NCBI GenBank assembly: GCA_963759115.1
Contig: CAVWXT010000006.1
Coordinates: 992,001 to 1,056,000, forward strand
Direction: 5' to 3'
Origin: CAVWXT01 sp963759115
Lineage (GTDB): Bacteria; Planctomycetota; Planctomycetia; Pirellulales; Thermoguttaceae
DNA length: 64,000 nucleotides
A program made the translations under genes and the position numbers. The notes beneath the pieces were generated by a model. That model searched no databases and had not been told where the DNA came from. It worked only from the letters and a program-made list of their open reading frames with translations. This document shows positions 9,262 to 18,081 of this stretch, piece by piece. Positions within the stretch are counted from its first letter, which is position 1, and the number at the start of each line of letters is the position of its first letter.

Positions 9262-9333
9262 CCGGAGGCGACGCCAGCCGCTGATTGCCGCGAATTCCGC
9301 CCGTTTTCGGCGGCTGGAGTCGCCTCCCGCAGT
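9262..9333. repeat. Palindromic element, degenerate short copy (copy 1)
   Basis: The left arm GGAGGCGACGCCAGCCG pairs with the right arm CGGCTGGAGTCGCCTCC around a variable centre. Compared with other copies it carries several substitutions, so it is the oldest-looking member. Confidence 0.75.
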
Positions 9334-9472
9334 CTCCCATCGTGAAGAAGCGAACGACTCGTCCTGGGCCGCGATCGCCGCAGCGTGCTGGAAAACGGCC
9401 CGCGTGCGATCTATACTTGTGGTCGTGACGGCCACGGAGCGGCGACCTGGGCAAGGGACGTGCCATCGGCAA

Positions 9473-9589
9473 GGCCGGTGAGTTTTTCGTTTTGGGAGGC
9501 GACTCCAGTCGCCGATTGCCCGAAGACAGCCGCAAATCGGCGACTGGAGTCGCCTCCTACAAGTCCTATTTGGGAGAACTGACCGGCCC
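9473..9589. repeat. Palindromic element, full-length copy (copy 2)
   Basis: The inner stem GGAGGCGACTCCAGTCGCC is repeated in reverse complement. Outer arms GGCCGGTGAGTTTT and AGAACTGACCGGCC make a second, outer inverted repeat. The 20-nt centre TTGCCCGAAGACAGCCGCAA is nearly identical to that of the copy at 24367-24483. Confidence 0.88.
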
Positions 9590-9631
9590 TACCATCAGAA
9601 TCCCTCCCCCCTCCAGCCCCAGGAGACGTTC

Positions 9632-11546
9632 CATGAGAGCCCCCCGATGCACGCTCTCGGCGGCGCGTGAGCTTGTTGATGCGATGTGTGATCTTGGCCC
9701 TCGTGGCGGTCGCGTGCCTGCCGCGGAGTGTCGCGGCCCAGGGGGTCGAGTACGTCAAGTCGCATTACACGAAGTACGAGTACCGCATTCCGATGCGGGA
9801 CGGCAAGCGGCTGATGACGGCGGTCTACGCCCCCAAGGACCAGTCGCAACGATACCCGATGTTGCTTTTCCGGACGCCCTACAGCGTGCGGCCCTACGGG
9901 GCCGACCAGTACCCGTCCGACCTCGGCCCGTCGCCGCTGTTCGGCAAGGCCGGCTACATCTTCGTGAATCAAGACGTGCGGGGGCGGTGGATGTCGGAGG
10001 GGGAGTTCGTCGACGTGCGGCCCTATAAGCCGGTCAAGAACGGCCCGCAGGACTTCGACGAGAGCAGCGACACGTGGGACACCATCGAGTGGTTGATCCA
10101 GCACGTGGCCAACCACAACGGCAAGGTGGGCATGTCGGGCGTTTCGTATCCGGGGTTCTACACGACGATGGGCATGATCGACGCCCATCCCGCCCTCAAG
10201 GCGGCCTCGCCGCAGGCCCCGATCGGCGACTGGTTCATCGGCGACGATTGGCACCATAACGGCGCGCTGATGCTCCCGCACTCCTTCAACTTTATGGTCG
10301 ACCGCGGCCATCCGCGTCCCCAGCCAACCAAAAAGCCCGTGTCGCCCTTCGACCATGAAACGCCCGACGGCTACCAGTTCTTCCTGAACATGGGGCCGCT
10401 CTCGAACGTCAACGCCAAGTACTTCAAGGACGACGTGCCGTTTTGGAACGAGGTCTTGCGGCACGGAAGCTACGACGACTTCTGGAAGGCGATGGACGTG
10501 CGGCCGCACCTGAAGAACATCCGGCCGGCCATGATGACCGTCGGCGGCTGGTTCGACGCCGAAGACCTCTTCGGCGCGCTGGAGACCTACAAGCGCATCC
10601 GGGCCAACAGTCCCGGCACCTCGAACATGCTGGTGATGGGCCCCTGGGTCCACGGCGGCTGGCATCGGGGCGAGGGCCAGTCGCTTGGGCCGATCCCGTT
10701 CAACTCGAAGACCGGCGGAGTTCTTCCGCGAGAACATCGAGTTGCCGTTTTTCGAGTACCATCTGAAGGGCAAGGGTGAATTGAAGCATCCGGAGGCCTG
10801 GGTATTTCAGACGGGCATGAACCAGTGGCGATCGTTCGACGCTTGGCCGCCGCACGAGACCACGCCCAAGTCGTTCTTTCTCCGCGAGCACGGCCGATTG
10901 GCCGCCGAGGCGGCCGGCGAGAGCCGGCCCGAGGCAGCCTGCGATGAGTACGTGAGCGATCCGGCCAAGCCGGTGCCCTTCATGGACAAGATCGGCATCG
11001 GCATGACGCCCGAATACATGATCGAAGACCAGCGGTTCGCCGCCCGGCGGCCGGATGTGTTGGTCTATCAGACCGACGCGCTGGCGGAGGACCTCGACGA
11101 TCGCCGGCCCGATCCAGGCCGAGTTGCAGGTTTCGACCTCGGGCACCGACTCCGACTGGATCGTCAAGGTGATCGACGTGTATCCGGACGACTATCCCGA
11201 TCCGAGCCCGAACCCGACGGGCGTGCGGATGGGCGGCTATCAGCAGATTGTCCGCGGCGAGGTGATGCGCGGCAAGTTCCGCAACAGCTTCGAGAAGCCG
11301 GAGCCGTTCGTGCCCAACCAGCCCGCGGTGGTGAAGTTCACGCTGCCGGACGTTTGCCACACGTTCCGCAGCGGCCACCGGGTGATGGTCCAGGTGCAGA
11401 GCACGTGGTTCCCGCTGGTCGATCGCAACCCGCAAACCTTCGTTGACATCTACACGGCCAAGGCGTCCGATTTCCAGCAGGCTACGCAGCGCGTGTACCG
11501 CTCCCGCGACTTGCCGTCGCGCGTCAACGTGCTGGTATTGCCGTAG
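9632..11546 (+). CDS. CocE/NonD family serine hydrolase, secreted (frameshifts)
   Basis: This family (X-Pro dipeptidyl-peptidase/cocaine-esterase-like) hydrolyses acyl or peptide bonds. The nucleophile motif GMSGVSYPGFYTT is clear; GGWFDAEDLFGALETY and GPWVHGGWH supply the likely Asp and His. The N-terminus reads CVILALVAVACLPRSVAAQG, a signal peptide. The frame is open from GTG 9667, but a ribosome-binding site (GGAGACG) precedes ATG 9632, and one C fewer in the C6 run just after it would give a longer, Arg-rich leader. Two more shifts are needed near 10715 (an extra G) and 11095 before the C-terminal jelly-roll domain ending at 11546. Confidence 0.85.
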
Positions 11547-11690
11547 GACCGTCGGCCTGCTTCGATTGCGGAAAAAGATCGCATCGAAGAAACGCCCCGC
11601 GACGTGATCGCGGCGGAGACGGCCACGTTCTGCGCCATCGCTGCTCATATCCGGCGGGACACCTCTACCTGTGTACGACAGAGCCGGCCA

Positions 11691-11808
11691 GGGCCGATCA
11701 GTTTTCCCAAATCCGAATTGTAGGAGGCGACTCCAGTCGCCGATTTGCGGCTGATTTCGGGCAATCGGCGACTGGAGTCGCCTCCTACAGTGAAAAACTG
11801 ATCGGCCC
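11691..11808. repeat. Palindromic element, full-length copy (copy 3)
   Basis: The outer arms GGGCCGATCAGTTTT and AAAACTGATCGGCCC flank the inner stem TAGGAGGCGACTCCAGTCGC. Relative to the copies at 9473 and 24367 the centre is inverted (TTGCGGCTGATTTCGGGCAA), so this copy lies in the opposite orientation. It occupies the 356-bp gap between the hydrolase and the ThuA gene, where no other feature is seen. Confidence 0.92.
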
Positions 11809-11902
11809 TGCAGAACTGGCCGCGCAACTTGACGAAGCACGGCGGGCCGGTTAGCATGGGGCAACCATGCATCTTCTGTTTCCCTGCTGAAAGGAGTGCC
11901 CC

Positions 11903-12667
11903 ATGTACGAGAATATATCGCGCCGTACGGTCTTGGCCTTGGGAGCCGTGGCGGCCGGCGATTTGCTCCTAAGCGGCAACGCCCACGCCGCCCAACCCGA
12001 TCGCCGCGTCGTGGTGTGGTCGGAGGGCACTGCGCCCAAGCGGGTCTATCCCAACGACATCCGCGGCGCCGTGGCCGAAGGGCTCAAGCCGCTGCAAGGC
12101 TGGGAAATCGTCACGGCCACCATCACCGACCCGGAGCAAGGAGTCTCCGCGGAGTCGCTCAAGAAGACCGACGTGCTGATTTGGTGGGGCCACGCGCGTC
12201 ATAACGAGGTGACCGATGAGAACGTCGCGCGGATCGTCAGCCGCGTGAAGGACAACGGCATGGGCTTCATCGCCCTGCACTCGTCGCACTTCGCCAAGGC
12301 CCTGAAGAAACTGCTGGGCACGCGGTGCGCCTGGAAGGACTACGTCGAGGACGGCAGTTCCGTCAGGATGATCGTCAAGGACAAGCAGCATCCGATCGTG
12401 CAAGGCATCTCCGACTTCACCTTGCCGCAGACGGAGCGCTACACCAAGCCCTTCGAAGTGCCGCCGCCGGAGTCTCTGGTGCTCGACGGGATCTACACCC
12501 TGCCCAACGGCGCCACCGAACAATCGCGCCAAGCGCTGGTCTGGACGATCGGCAAGGGCAAGGTGCTGTATTTTCAGCCCGGCCACGAGACCTATCCCAC
12601 GTTCTTCGACGAGACGGTGCGGAAGATCCTCCGCAACGCGGTGGAGTGGATGGCGCCGAAGAAATAG
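11903..12667 (+). CDS. ThuA-like domain protein, exported
   Basis: ThuA-like proteins have a class I glutamine amidotransferase-like fold and are linked to disaccharide use. The 254-residue product begins MYENISRRTVLALGAVAAGD, a twin-arginine-type leader, then RRVVVWSEGTAPKRVYPNDI, DVLIWWGHARHNEV, GFIALHSSHFAKALKKLLG and GKGKVLYFQPGHETYPTFFD, the usual ThuA blocks. AAAGGAGTGCC precedes the ATG. It is followed by a transporter and a PIG-L deacetylase on the same strand, suggesting a saccharide-uptake set. The substrate is unknown. Confidence 0.85.
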   Translation: MYENISRRTVLALGAVAAGDLLLSGNAHAAQPDRRVVVWSEGTAPKRVYPNDIRGAVAEGLKPLQGWEIVTATITDPEQGVSAESLKKTDVLIWWGHARHNEVTDENVARIVSRVKDNGMGFIALHSSHFAKALKKLLGTRCAWKDYVEDGSSVRMIVKDKQHPIVQGISDFTLPQTERYTKPFEVPPPESLVLDGIYTLPNGATEQSRQALVWTIGKGKVLYFQPGHETYPTFFDETVRKILRNAVEWMAPKK

Positions 12668-12726
12668 TGCGGCGCTGCCACACCGATGTCTCCTGACCGG
12701 AACCCACTTTCTGCGAGGCAGATCCG

Positions 12727-14352
12727 ATGCTCTCAGCAATCGACGTGGCGATCATCGTGGCTTCCATGTTGTTGGTCATCAGCGTCGGCGCGATTGCCGG
12801 CCGCAAACGGGGCGACACGGCCCACGGCTATTTTTTGGGCGGCAACAAGATGCCCTGGTGGCTGATCGGCACGGCCTTCGTGGCCACGGGCATCTCCAGC
12901 GAGCAGATGATCGGCACGGTGGGCATCACCTACGACTACGGCATGGCCATCGGCAACTGGGAATGGTTCGCGCTTCCCTGCTACACGATGGTGCTGGTCT
13001 TCTTCATACCGATCTACTTGAAGAACAAAGTGACCACGGTCTCCGGTTTCATGAGCGACCGCTTCGGACCGGCAGTCGGAACCACCTACTCGTGCATCCT
13101 TCTGCTCCTCTACGTGTCCGTTTACATGGTGACCGTGCTCTATGCCGGCAGCCTGGCGTTCGCGAACGTGGTGTTCACCGACGTAACGTGGTGGAAGACC
13201 CTGCTGGTGCTGCTGTTCATTGCGGCGGGGGTGGGAGCGTACACGATCCACGGCGGGCTGACGTCCGTGATGTGGGCCGACCTGTTCCAATGTGTCCTGT
13301 TGATGGTGGGCGGCATTACGCTCTTCTGGATCGCGCTGGGCCACGTCCCCGGCGGTTGGGCCGGCCTGGTTGAGGGCGCCAAATCCATCGGAGATCCGCA
13401 GCGCATGCACATCTACCAGTCGCCCGGACACCCCAAGGCGCCCTTCCTGGGAGTTTGCCTCGCCACCTTCGGCGGATTCACTTTCTATCAGGTGGGCAAT
13501 CAGGCCATGGCCCAACGCATGTTGTCGGCCCGCACCACCTGGGACGCCCTGGTGGGGCTGGTCCTGGCCCAGTGCATCAACTTCTTCCGACCGATGGTCA
13601 CTTGCTTCCTGGGGCTGGTCGTGTTTCATTGGATCAATGTGATGCACCAGGCCGATCCGCTGCCGAAGAGCGATCTCGCATTCGTCTTCGCTCTCAGGAA
13701 CTTCGCACCGGAGTGGGGTGTGCGCGGCATCGTTTTGGCCGGGCTGATCGCCGCCGTGATGGCCACTCTGAGCGGGCTGGTCAACTCCACGTCGACCCTG
13801 TTCTCCACCGACATCTACAAGAAGTTCATCAATAAGGAGGCCAGCGACCGCCAGATGGTCCACATCGGGCGAACCGCCTCTTTCGTGGCGCTATTGATCG
13901 CGGCATGCATCTCGCCGGTGGTGGGAAAATTCGGCATCTTCAATTTCTTTCAGAACGCCCTGAACTTCGTCGCCTGCCCTTTCATGATCACCATGCTGAT
14001 GGGTATGTTCTGGAAACGGGTCAATTATCCCGCCGCCATGTTCGGCCTGATCGGCGGCATCATCATCCAGATCATCGTGCAATCGATCTTCAGCGGGGGC
14101 ATCCCGGGGATTCCCTATTTGCATTGGCAATACGTCGGGGCCATCGCCCAGGTCATCATCGGCATCGGCATCGCCATCATCGCCCTGAACACCGCCGAGC
14201 CCGACTACAGCAAGGTCGAGCCCCGCCTCTGGTCGGTCAAATTGCTGAAGGCCTATGACGAGGGCGTCCGCCGGCCCTGGTACCAACAACTCAAGGTGCT
14301 CTGGGGCACGGTGGCCGTAATATGGTTCGGGATCTACTTTTGGTTCTGGTGA
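12727..14352 (+). CDS. Sodium:solute symporter (SSS family)
   Basis: This is an inner-membrane Na+-coupled transporter, probably for a sugar or related organic solute. The 541-residue product has many hydrophobic helices. It opens IDVAIIVASMLLVISVGAIA and GYFLGGNKMPWWLIGTAFVA, and carries SSEQMIGTVG and NSTSTLFSTDIYKK, which are SSS signatures around the Na+ site. It is intact. The start is 59 bp after the ThuA gene with GAGGCAGATCCG in front, so co-transcription with it is likely. Substrate cannot be read from sequence. Confidence 0.9.
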   Translation: MLSAIDVAIIVASMLLVISVGAIAGRKRGDTAHGYFLGGNKMPWWLIGTAFVATGISSEQMIGTVGITYDYGMAIGNWEWFALPCYTMVLVFFIPIYLKNKVTTVSGFMSDRFGPAVGTTYSCILLLLYVSVYMVTVLYAGSLAFANVVFTDVTWWKTLLVLLFIAAGVGAYTIHGGLTSVMWADLFQCVLLMVGGITLFWIALGHVPGGWAGLVEGAKSIGDPQRMHIYQSPGHPKAPFLGVCLATFGGFTFYQVGNQAMAQRMLSARTTWDALVGLVLAQCINFFRPMVTCFLGLVVFHWINVMHQADPLPKSDLAFVFALRNFAPEWGVRGIVLAGLIAAVMATLSGLVNSTSTLFSTDIYKKFINKEASDRQMVHIGRTASFVALLIAACISPVVGKFGIFNFFQNALNFVACPFMITMLMGMFWKRVNYPAAMFGLIGGIIIQIIVQSIFSGGIPGIPYLHWQYVGAIAQVIIGIGIAIIALNTAEPDYSKVEPRLWSVKLLKAYDEGVRRPWYQQLKVLWGTVAVIWFGIYFWFW

Positions 14353-14470
14353 GTTCGGCCTCTTGACGGGCATGTGGCGATTGGCGAGTATAGGGACGCA
14401 TTGGCTGCTCGGAACGTATCCGGGCGGCGTCCCACGGGCAAATACCGGTCAAAACAAGGGAGGGCGTGTC

Positions 14471-15175
14471 ATGAATATCTTGGCGATTGGAGCACATCCG
14501 GACGACATCGAGTTCTGTTGCGCCGGAACCTTGGCGAAGTACAAGAAGCAGGGACACAAAATCTATCTCGCGCTGACCACGAGCGGCAATCAGGGCTCCA
14601 GCGTCATCAAAACCCGCGAGGAAGTGGGCGCCACCCGCGAGGCCGAGGCCTTGGAGTCGGCGAAACTGCTGGATGCCGAGGTCCGCTTCATTCGCTACGA
14701 CGACGAACTGCTGCTGGACACCCTCGAAGCCCGCCGGAGAATCATCAACGCCATGCGCTGGGCCCAGCCCGACGTGATTCTCACGCACTACCCGGACGAC
14801 CCCAGCACGGACCACACCACCACCGGACAGATCGTCAGCAAGTTGATGCTCTCGCTCATGGGAAAGCTGATCCCGGCCGATGAGCCGCCCGTTACCAAGA
14901 AGGTCTCGCTGTTCTACTTCGACAACGCGGCAGGCATCAATTTTCTGCCGGAGGCCTACGTCGACATCACCGATACCCTGGAGATCAAGCAGCAGATGCT
15001 GGCCAAGCACAAGAGCCAGGTGGAATGGATGGGCTGTTTCGGCAAGGATCAACTCCAGGACTACCTCAAGACGATTGCCCGGTTCCGGGGGATCCAGGCG
15101 GGCTGCGAGTATGCCGAGGGCTTCCGCGCCTTCCGCATCTTCGGCTACATGCCCGACTTCAAGCTGCTGCCGTGA
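14471..15175 (+). CDS. PIG-L (LmbE-like) family deacetylase
   Basis: Members remove N-acetyl groups from amino sugars using zinc. The 234-residue product has the family signature AIGAHPDDIEFCCAGTLAKY near the N-terminus, where His-Pro-Asp-Asp provides metal ligands and the catalytic Asp, and HYPDDPSTDHTTTGQIV with the third His. The ATG is preceded by GGGAGGGCGTGTC. No signal peptide is seen, so it should be cytoplasmic. It follows the transporter on the same strand, consistent with processing an imported N-acetylated sugar (inference). Confidence 0.9.
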   Translation: MNILAIGAHPDDIEFCCAGTLAKYKKQGHKIYLALTTSGNQGSSVIKTREEVGATREAEALESAKLLDAEVRFIRYDDELLLDTLEARRRIINAMRWAQPDVILTHYPDDPSTDHTTTGQIVSKLMLSLMGKLIPADEPPVTKKVSLFYFDNAAGINFLPEAYVDITDTLEIKQQMLAKHKSQVEWMGCFGKDQLQDYLKTIARFRGIQAGCEYAEGFRAFRIFGYMPDFKLLP

Positions 15176-15317
15176 GACGAACGCGGCCACAATCGCATGG
15201 CGGGGCCAGCGCAGCACAGTGCCGCCGCTAGTTCCGGTTGACGCACTCTGCCGCAATCCTTCGACCTAAGACCCTGCGTGCGGTCGGGCGCCGCTTGAAT
15301 CGGCGACGGCACGGACT

Positions 15318-15336
15318 GGCAAGCAGCCCGTGGCAC
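15318..15336. repeat. Copy of the dispersed 19-mer hairpin sequence
   Basis: GGCAAGCAGCCCGTGGCAC is the exact reverse complement of the 19-mer in each unit of the tandem duplication at 2661-2853. It lies between the convergent PIG-L and oxidoreductase genes. Confidence 0.8.
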
Positions 15337-15361
15337 CCTTCAATTCAGGTCGGCTGACGCG

Positions 15362-16630
15362 CTAACTTCGCAGCCGGACCGCAGGCGTCGGCCGATAGTC
15401 GATGGCCACCTGCCGGCCGCCTTGCGTGATCGACAGCCGCGTGGCCTCGATCACCAGTTCGTTGATGGTGCTGTTGGCGGGCGTGGCCAGGATGCCGCGG
15501 CGGTCGATCTCGTCGAGCGCTTCTTGACGTTTGCCGAGCGCCTCGGATTCGCTCGCTCCGTCGCCCACTGCATTCACGCGGAGGGCCGCTTGGACGAGGG
15601 CCTCGACGGAATCATAGCCGTAGCCCACCGGCTTGAGCCCCTCGCCTTCATAAGGCACGAGCCGGAAGTAGTCGGGGCTGACGAAGCGGAAGGCGGCCCC
15701 GGAGAGCTTGTCGGTGTAGCCGTGGCTGACGCCGCGGAACTGGTCGTCGTGGCGGATGATCGCGCCCTTGTCGACGCCCTCGCAGAACATGCACAGGGCC
15801 TGATCGTTGGTGCCGGCCCCTTCGTCGGGATAGCCCAGGCCGTTGACAACGCTGAGGACGGCGCCGTTCTCCCAGACGACCTGGCCGGCCGACCAGAGGT
15901 AGCCGACCTTGCCGTTGGGGAACGGCCCTTCCACGCCGCGAACCGCCACCTCGACCGGCCGCAGACCGGTGATGAAATAGACCAGGTCGACGTAGTGGCA
16001 GCCGATGTACGTGAACGGGTCGCTGTTCTCCTTGGTGAACCAGTTCTGGAAGTTCGAGTGGCGGTAGTAATAGGGCTCGACCAGCTTGGCCTCGCCGCAG
16101 CGGAACTCGCCGAAACGGCCCCGGCGGTAGAGCCCGCGGGCATCGAGCGCCCGGCGGTCGAACCGTTTGTGATACTCGACGCCCACGAACAGCCCCTTGC
16201 GATGGGCCGATTCTTCGATCTCCGTGGCCTGCGCATACTTCAGCACGAGCGGTTTGACCGTGAGCACGTGTTGATCGTGTTCCAGCGCCTCGCGGATCAC
16301 GGGGTAATGGAAATGGTCGGGCACGGCCACGACCACCAGGTTGCGCGGCGGCAGCGCGGCGATCGCTTCCTTGTACAATTCGGGAAACATCCGTTCGGGC
16401 GGTTCGCTCAGGGCCGGCGACGGCTCGAAGGTTTGCCCCGGAAAGGCCTCGCGGAACATCTTGTCCTCGGCCAGATCGCGGAGCGGCGGCGAGTTCAGCG
16501 CGGAGATTTTGATCGCTCCGACCAAACCCAGCCGCTGGAGATGATAGATCGACGGCAGGATCTGATCGTGCGTAATCATGCCGCCGCCGATGATCAACAC
16601 TTCGATTGGGTTGCTCTTGTTTGCGTTCAT
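15362..16630 (-). CDS. Gfo/Idh/MocA family oxidoreductase
   Basis: This is an NAD(P)-dependent dehydrogenase-like enzyme usually acting on sugars or inositols. The 422-residue product has the Rossmann start VLIIGGGMITHDQILPSI, VVAVPDHFHYPVIREAL, the EKP-like LTVKPLVLK (Lys kept, Glu replaced by Val) and a C-terminal alpha/beta domain with DPFTYIGCHYVDLVYFITG. No leader peptide is present. Its ATG overlaps the stop of the upstream PD-(D/E)XK-like gene in an ATGA junction. Confidence 0.88.
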   Translation of the reverse strand: MNANKSNPIEVLIIGGGMITHDQILPSIYHLQRLGLVGAIKISALNSPPLRDLAEDKMFREAFPGQTFEPSPALSEPPERMFPELYKEAIAALPPRNLVVVAVPDHFHYPVIREALEHDQHVLTVKPLVLKYAQATEIEESAHRKGLFVGVEYHKRFDRRALDARGLYRRGRFGEFRCGEAKLVEPYYYRHSNFQNWFTKENSDPFTYIGCHYVDLVYFITGLRPVEVAVRGVEGPFPNGKVGYLWSAGQVVWENGAVLSVVNGLGYPDEGAGTNDQALCMFCEGVDKGAIIRHDDQFRGVSHGYTDKLSGAAFRFVSPDYFRLVPYEGEGLKPVGYGYDSVEALVQAALRVNAVGDGASESEALGKRQEALDEIDRRGILATPANSTINELVIEATRLSITQGGRQVAIDYRPTPAVRLRS

Positions 16631-17385
16631 TCTTGGCACTTGTTCGAGTTTTGTTGTTGGGGTCGCTTCACCCATAGAACCACATGTTCTTGAAAATCCT
16701 TCTTCGCCCGAACTGGCACCATGTCGGGCCATGACTCACGCCCTATGAGGCTCCAACCGTCTTCACCCAGATACTTTTCCAGGTCTTGATAGTCTCCACG
16801 ATTGTCAATTTCATGCCCTTTCCTATCGAATTCCAATAACAAAAGCCCAAGGTGGTAGAAATGTTTCCTTTCCCAAAGGCAGTTGAGCTTCCTGGCGTCG
16901 ATCTTTGCTTCTTCAATTGAAACACACGTTTGAGCACTTTTAGGGTCGGTAAGTATATTCTCGTCCTTCGCGCCGTAATCGTAACCGTAATATCTGCCAT
17001 TATGCTCGATCGGTTTCTCCTTGAACCTTTGGAGAACACACTCAAAAATGGATTTGCATTCAACGAAAATCGGGATGGGATCGTTTTTTAGCGAGATGCG
17101 CAAATCGCCTTTCGGTGAACGTTTCTGACCACGCGGCAAGTTATAAAGCTTGATCAACGGAATCACATCATCAGGATAACGCGGCTCCTTCGTTTGGATA
17201 CAGTCGTCGCATTGTTCTGCAATGGTCTTGGTAATCGTCTGTTCCCACCGTGTTGTTGGTCGTCCTCGAAAGAATTCAGGAAATCCACGGAGGCCGAACA
17301 ACATACCATCCTTGCTCGCGTCTTTGGCCATTCCCTGGATGCAATCTACCAAGCGGCGAAACACGCGATGAAATGGGTCGTCCAT
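16627..17385 (-). CDS. Hypothetical protein with PD-(D/E)XK nuclease-like motif
   Basis: I do not recognise a named family. The 252-residue product has GDLRISLKNDPIPIFVECKS at about residues 93-112, a D-x(n)-ExK arrangement like the catalytic core of PD-(D/E)XK nucleases, preceded by a basic patch (LPRGQKRSPK). The C-terminal half is rich in Lys, Trp and Tyr. Base composition is visibly richer in A/T than the flanking genes. It lies just downstream of a toxin-antitoxin pair and overlaps the next gene by ATGA. Its start lies 25 bp past the mazF stop. A restriction or defence nuclease is a guess. Confidence 0.6.
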   Translation of the reverse strand: MDDPFHRVFRRLVDCIQGMAKDASKDGMLFGLRGFPEFFRGRPTTRWEQTITKTIAEQCDDCIQTKEPRYPDDVIPLIKLYNLPRGQKRSPKGDLRISLKNDPIPIFVECKSIFECVLQRFKEKPIEHNGRYYGYDYGAKDENILTDPKSAQTCVSIEEAKIDARKLNCLWERKHFYHLGLLLLEFDRKGHEIDNRGDYQDLEKYLGEDGWSLIGRESWPDMVPVRAKKDFQEHVVLWVKRPQQQNSNKCQE

Positions 17386-17410
17386 CGAAATCGTCCCAAC
17401 GTGGAAGAAC

Positions 17411-17752
17411 TCAGAGGTCCATCAATATCCGCAGTCGAATCGCCACGGCTTCCATGGTAGCAGGCGAAACAGCCCCCATGCGTTTTCCCAATCGTTCGAC
17501 GGTTGCGGAGCGAACGTCCTCGCACTTGATGAAACTCGGCTTGCGCAGGCCGCCTTCCGGCGGTTGGACGGTCACGTGGGACCGCACACCCTTGGGCTTC
17601 GTCGTCAACGGCAATACAATGACCAGCCCCGCGGGGCCGGAATTGAACACGTCGTCCGAGATAATCAAGCCCGGACGTTTGCCCGCCTGTTCGTGTCCGC
17701 GGGTGGGATCGAGGTCGATCATCCAAATCTCGCCGCGGAGGGGAGGTGCCAT
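17411..17752 (-). CDS. mazF: MazF/PemK-like endoribonuclease toxin
   Basis: This family cleaves mRNA at short sequences and is neutralised by its partner. The 113-residue product shows the MazF blocks: LRGEIWMIDLDPTRGHEQAG, KRPGLIISDDVFN, VIVLPLTTKPKGVRSHV and IKCEDVRSATVERLG. ATG 17752 is 2 bp after the antitoxin stop, with GGAGACTGAAC in front, so the two genes are translationally linked. Downstream genes on the strand may be read through. Confidence 0.92.
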   Translation of the reverse strand: MAPPLRGEIWMIDLDPTRGHEQAGKRPGLIISDDVFNSGPAGLVIVLPLTTKPKGVRSHVTVQPPEGGLRKPSFIKCEDVRSATVERLGKRMGAVSPATMEAVAIRLRILMDL

Positions 17753-17754
17753 GT

Positions 17755-18003
17755 TCAGTCTCCCTGAAGACCGTCGGCCATGGTGGCATCCCACGCGGCG
17801 CGTTCGGATTGTTCCTCGGCCCACGCCCGGCGATCGTTCCGCAAGGCGGCGAAATCGGCGTTGAGCCCCTCCAAGAATGTCCGGCGCCGATAGGTTTCGA
17901 CGGCTTTGGCCAACACCTCGATCATCGGCTCGCCGGTTTCCGCGACGGCCTCTTTCAGTTTTGCGTAGGTTTCCGCCTTGACTTTGACCGTGGTGCCACT
18001 CAT
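17755..18003 (-). CDS. Antitoxin partner of the MazF-like toxin
   Basis: The 82-residue product begins SGTTVKVKAETYAKLKEAVA, resembling a short ribbon-helix-helix DNA-binding start, followed by an acidic, Ala/Arg/Glu-rich C-terminal tail suitable for wrapping the toxin. Position directly before mazF is the main support. It probably represses its own promoter through the inverted repeat at 18024-18045. Confidence 0.8.
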   Translation of the reverse strand: MSGTTVKVKAETYAKLKEAVAETGEPMIEVLAKAVETYRRRTFLEGLNADFAALRNDRRAWAEEQSERAAWDATMADGLQGD

Positions 18004-18023
18004 GTCGTTTACCCCAGTGCTAT

Positions 18024-18045
18024 TGGTACACTAATAAGTATACCA
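18024..18045 (-). promoter_or_regulatory. Operator-like palindrome at the toxin-antitoxin promoter
   Basis: TGGTACAC-taataa-GTATACCA is a 22-bp inverted repeat with one mismatch, 21 bp upstream of the antitoxin ATG. On the coding strand it contains TATACT, a good -10 hexamer, so binding of the toxin-antitoxin complex would block transcription. The function is inferred from how such modules usually autoregulate. Confidence 0.6.
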
Positions 18046-18081
18046 CTTGGTGCCCGCTACAGTCAACTCACCGGAGCGGTT

